NCBI GenBank assembly: GCA_030263275.1 | Contig: SZOR01000144.1 | Span: 1-8,203, forward strand | Direction: 5' to 3' | From: DSNY01 sp016861185 | Lineage (GTDB): Bacteria; Pseudomonadota; Gammaproteobacteria; Burkholderiales; Burkholderiaceae_F | Length of the DNA: 8,203 nucleotides | Part shown: positions 5,573 through 8,203 of the stretch, one piece after another | Position numbering within the stretch: position 1 is the first letter of the stretch | Layout: every line of letters starts with the position of its first letter | Program-made: the position numbers and the translations under genes | Notes under the pieces: model-generated | The model's input: the letters and a program-made list of their open reading frames with translations, nothing else | The model's database searches: none | What the model was told of the DNA's origin: nothing

Positions 5573-6919
5573 ATGATCCGATCGACTGTCGCGGTCTTGA
5601 TTGCATTGTGCCTCGGCCCAGCGGTCGCGGCCAACATCGATACGCGTCTGGCCAAGTTCGATGTGTGCGGACGATACGAGATCTTCCACATCAACGGCAT
5701 TCAGACGATCGAGCGAGATGCCCGGGATAACCTGGATCAACTCGGCATCGCGTATGGCAACTCCCACAACGAACACCTGATCGCCTACCGACTCGCCTAC
5801 AACCCCACGCAAGGCGCGCTGCTGGATCTCGTCGATGTCTTCGCGCAGAAGCTCAACGAGTATCCGGGCGCGACCTTCGCGATGATCGTGCGCGCCTTTC
5901 TCGGCCGCGTGCGCGATCCGCTGCCGGTGTCGCTGTCCGATGAACTGCAGCGCATCCTGATCGAACGCATCCGGGACACCGGCTACGTGTCGCTGAACGA
6001 CGCCGATCTCGCCCTCGTGGTCGACCGCATCCGCCGCCAGCGAACGAGCGGCGCAAAGACGCTCCTCGTGCCGCATTCGCAAGGCAACCTGTACGCGAAT
6101 TCGGCTTATGCGCTGCTGACGCAGGCAGCGAACAACCCCGTGCCGACTAAGTCGCTCGCGATCGTGGGCGTTGCCTCCCCGGCGGCCTTCGTTGCCGGCG
6201 CCAACGGTCGCTACGTGACCTCGCGGCAGGACCTCGTGATCTTCGGACTGCGCAAGCTGCTCGGCAACGGCAGCGTGCTGCCGGGCAATGTCACGCAGCC
6301 TGTGACGCTCGACGATCCGCTCGGCCACAACTTCCAGGCGATCTATCTGCGACCCAACACGAATGCGCGGACCAAACTGTTGAGCGACATGACCCAGCTT
6401 TTCGACTCGCTGCGGACGGACATGCCGGATCCGATCGGCGTCGGCCTGAGCGCCTTGGCTGACTGGACGTCTGCGGTTCCGCCACCGCCCGGCTTCTGTG
6501 ACTTCCCTGCCGTATTGCGGTGGGTTGACGGTTGGTCGCAGTCACCTGACGCGGTTTTCCGAACGGTCGTCGCCATCGACCGCAGCGCACTCGAGCCGCA
6601 GGCGCGCGCGAATGCGCAGGCGTGCTATCCAAAGGCACTGGACATCTGGCGGCAGCGGATGCTCACGCTGGGACGCTTCGATCCGGTCCCGGCGCAATTG
6701 CAGATAAGCTGCAGCTCGTACGGTGGCGGCTGGAATCCCGACTCGGCGATCGCTGCGTGGAACGCGTACAGCGGCGACAGTCATGCGGTGACCTACTACG
6801 AGTCGGTGGTTGGGAGCTACCAGACCGTCGCGTCCTGCCCCGATGGGACGCGAGGCAGATTCGTCACCTACGACTTGGTGAGCGCAGCGGCGTCCGTCGT
6901 GCCCCGCTGCAATAGGTAG
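5573..6919 (+). CDS. Secreted alpha/beta-hydrolase (lipase/esterase-like) with Cys-containing C-terminal region
   Basis: A 448-residue exported protein. Residues 1-20 (MIRSTVAVLIALCLGPAVAA) are a typical Sec signal peptide with an AVAA cleavage site. The mature part begins as an alpha/beta-hydrolase: a first core strand with FHINGI at 38-43 (oxyanion region), then the nucleophile elbow VPHSQGN with S169. D220 in SRQDLVIFG and H252 in DPLGHNF are the best candidates for the acid and base, in the right order for a Ser-Asp-His triad. The elbow has Pro where most lipases have Gly or Ala (PHSQG). From about 300 on, the protein is not hydrolase-like to my eye: a Pro stretch (303-306), then five cysteines (309, 351, 380, 422, 446) and a Gly/Ser/Tyr-rich part. 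With C32 this gives six cysteines in the mature protein, consistent with disulfides outside the cytoplasm. The substrate could be lipid or another ester. It is probably co-transcribed with the anchored protein upstream. Confidence 0.85.
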   Translation: MIRSTVAVLIALCLGPAVAANIDTRLAKFDVCGRYEIFHINGIQTIERDARDNLDQLGIAYGNSHNEHLIAYRLAYNPTQGALLDLVDVFAQKLNEYPGATFAMIVRAFLGRVRDPLPVSLSDELQRILIERIRDTGYVSLNDADLALVVDRIRRQRTSGAKTLLVPHSQGNLYANSAYALLTQAANNPVPTKSLAIVGVASPAAFVAGANGRYVTSRQDLVIFGLRKLLGNGSVLPGNVTQPVTLDDPLGHNFQAIYLRPNTNARTKLLSDMTQLFDSLRTDMPDPIGVGLSALADWTSAVPPPPGFCDFPAVLRWVDGWSQSPDAVFRTVVAIDRSALEPQARANAQACYPKALDIWRQRMLTLGRFDPVPAQLQISCSSYGGGWNPDSAIAAWNAYSGDSHAVTYYESVVGSYQTVASCPDGTRGRFVTYDLVSAAASVVPRCNR

Positions 6920-6933
6920 ACGCCGGCACGGCC

Positions 6934-6946
6934 CGCGTCATACGCG
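6934..6946. other. Small inverted repeat between convergent genes
   Basis: CGCGT-CAT-ACGCG gives a five-pair stem with a three-base loop in the 43-base gap between the ends of the hydrolase and rlpA. No T run follows on either strand, so it is at most a weak bidirectional stop signal. No other terminator was seen in this gap. Confidence 0.2.
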
Positions 6947-6962
6947 CCACGGTCAAAGCAGT

Positions 6963-7892
6963 TCAGGGCCGCAGGTACAGGGCGGTCTCGCGCTCGAGCA
7001 GGCGCTCGAGCCGCTCGGCGAGCGACTGCGCGGAAACGCGGTCGGGCAGCGCGCCGACGAGCACGCGAAAGACCCCGCCGTCGCGCTCGACGCGCGGCGC
7101 GCGCTCGGCGCCGGCGAGCCCCGCGCCGTTCTGCTCGAGCAGCACCGCGACGCGTTCGCGCAGCGCTTCGGCATTGCCGACGATCGAAAACGCGCCGAGT
7201 TGCACCGACCACGGCCCCGACGGCGCCGCGGTGACCGCGGGCTGCGTCGACGTCGGCGGCAGCGGTGCGCGCGGCGACGCGGGCGGTGTCGCGCCGGCCA
7301 CCGCCGCGCCCGATCCGTCGTAGCGCCCCGCGCGGATGTCGGCGAAGGTCAGCCGCACGACCTCGACCTCGCCGGTGCCGGCGGCGGCGATGCCGAGTTT
7401 GGTCGCCGCCGCGTACGACAGGTCGATCACGCGGTCGTGCTTGAAGGGCCCGCGATCGTTGACGCGCACGATCGCGGACGCGCCGGTGCGCACGTTGGTC
7501 ACGCGCGCATAGCTCGGGATCGGCAGCGTCGGATGCGCGGCGGTCATCGCGAACATGTCGTAGCGCTCGCCGCTGGACGTGCGGTTGCCGTGGAACTGCC
7601 GTCCGTACCACGACGCCAGCCCGCGCTGGCGGAACGGGCGGTCGTCGGTGATCGGCGTGAAGCTGCGGCCCAGCGCGGTATACGGGCGGTTCGCGTACGG
7701 GTGGAACGGTTCGATCCGCGGCACCGCGTCCGGCGTCGCGGCCAGATCGGCCGGCGCGCGCTCGGGCGGACCGTCGTCCTGGTAGAAGCCGCCCGGGCGT
7801 TTGCTCGGCGCCGTCGAGCACGCGGCGAGCGCCAGCGCGAGCGCGGCGACGAGGATGCGGCGGAGAAGCTGCGCTGCGGTCATCGCGTTCAC
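6963..7892 (-). CDS. rlpA: RlpA, septal-ring lytic transglycosylase lipoprotein with SPOR domain
   Basis: A protein of 309 residues. It opens with a basic n-region, a hydrophobic stretch and the lipobox LAAC (C25), so it is a lipoprotein, probably of the outer membrane. The double-psi beta-barrel domain covers about 90-182, starting GLASWYG. E109 (SSGER), H120 (TAAH) and D146 (VNDRGPF) keep the spacing of the residues reported as important in Pseudomonas RlpA. A Pro/Ala-rich linker (about 200-225) leads to a SPOR domain from WSVQLGAF (about 228) to the end, which binds denuded septal glycan. By family knowledge the enzyme cleaves such glycan during daughter-cell separation. Two starts are possible: GTG at 7892, whose GTGA overlaps the upstream stop by four bases, or ATG at 7883 with GGTGA just upstream. 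Both leave the signal sequence intact. GTG is given here. Confidence 0.95.
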   Translation of the reverse strand: MNAMTAAQLLRRILVAALALALAACSTAPSKRPGGFYQDDGPPERAPADLAATPDAVPRIEPFHPYANRPYTALGRSFTPITDDRPFRQRGLASWYGRQFHGNRTSSGERYDMFAMTAAHPTLPIPSYARVTNVRTGASAIVRVNDRGPFKHDRVIDLSYAAATKLGIAAAGTGEVEVVRLTFADIRAGRYDGSGAAVAGATPPASPRAPLPPTSTQPAVTAAPSGPWSVQLGAFSIVGNAEALRERVAVLLEQNGAGLAGAERAPRVERDGGVFRVLVGALPDRVSAQSLAERLERLLERETALYLRP

Positions 7893-8203
7893 CGTCGCAA
7901 CACGACGACGTCCTGGTTCAGCGCGCGCCGAAGCTGCGCGGCGAGCGCCTGCGCCGCGTCGCGGTCGGGCAGATCGCCGACCAGCACGTGCGACCGGCTG
8001 CCGATGCGCTCGACGCGCACGACGCGCTGCGCGGCCGGAAGGTCCGCAGACGCGAGCCGCGCGGCGACGCGCGCGCGGTCGCGTTCCGCGTTGGCGGCGA
8101 CCGCGAACACGCCGACCTGAACGGCCCAGCGGCCGGGCGCAAGCGGCGCGGGCGAGGGCGGCGCCGCACTCTTCGAGCGCTCGACGGCAGGCTTTGGCGC
8201 GGG
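7889..8203 (-). CDS. SPOR-domain protein, C-terminal part (5' end outside the window)
   Basis: The open frame runs from the right edge of the window to the TGA at 7889-7891, giving 105 codons of the C-terminus. It begins in a Pro/Ala/Lys-rich linker (PAPKPAVERSKSAAPPSPAP), then shows a SPOR domain starting GRWAVQVGVFA, with VLVGDLPDRDAAQALAAQL as its second half. The layout matches the end of RlpA, so the full protein is probably another exported envelope protein that uses SPOR to bind septal peptidoglycan. What lies before the linker cannot be seen; a D-Ala-D-Ala carboxypeptidase with a C-terminal SPOR domain is one known arrangement beside rlpA, but this is only a guess. The stop overlaps the rlpA GTG by four bases, so the two are likely translated together. 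Confidence 0.85.
   Translation of the reverse strand, partial: PAPKPAVERSKSAAPPSPAPLAPGRWAVQVGVFAVAANAERDRARVAARLASADLPAAQRVVRVERIGSRSHVLVGDLPDRDAAQALAAQLRRALNQDVVVLRR

Noticed and set aside
5522..6328. A 268-codon minus-strand open frame opposite the hydrolase
   Set aside because: Rich in Arg, His and Glu without a recognisable domain; the plus-strand frame has a signal peptide, a ribosome binding site and a catalytic triad.
7200..8120. A 306-codon plus-strand open frame opposite rlpA
   Set aside because: Arg-rich antisense shadow of RlpA and the SPOR-domain gene.

Overview
The window is high in G+C, with codon third positions dominated by G and C. Its best recognised genes (an RlpA with SPOR domain and a glycine-rich OmpA-type lipoprotein start) resemble those of Betaproteobacteria, most likely Burkholderiales. 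That placement is inferred from gene style, not from a marker gene. Seven complete genes, two genes cut by the window ends and one gene remnant are supported; no RNA gene, CRISPR array or transposase was seen.

Layout. Left block (1-3727, minus strand): an M20-family metallopeptidase (3727 to 2285) is followed after 24 bases by a membrane-spanning sensor Ser/Thr protein kinase (2260 to 206), then by the start of a lipoprotein (118 to beyond base 1). Middle block (about 3764-6919): a short decayed copy of a gene 3' end (about 3818-3891), a two-gene HEPN/nucleotidyltransferase (toxin-antitoxin type) module on the minus strand (4664 to 3946), and, divergent from it on the plus strand, a likely two-gene operon made of an anchored protein with a calcium-loop motif (4881-5549) and a secreted alpha/beta hydrolase (5573-6919). 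Right block (6963-8203, minus strand): the end of a SPOR-domain protein whose stop overlaps the start of the lytic transglycosylase RlpA.

The outer blocks look like ordinary envelope and housekeeping genes. In lines I counted by hand, the outer blocks run at about 72-78% G+C and the middle block at about 63%. The middle block also holds the toxin-antitoxin type pair, the gene remnant and a 13-base direct repeat around the module, so it reads as an accessory insertion between conserved genes.

The most interesting parts are the calcium-loop/hydrolase pair, whose joint role I cannot name, and the decayed second copy of that pair's first gene, about 1.7 kb away on the far side of the HEPN/MNT module. 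The copy suggests that the locus has duplicated, or that a related copy was replaced.
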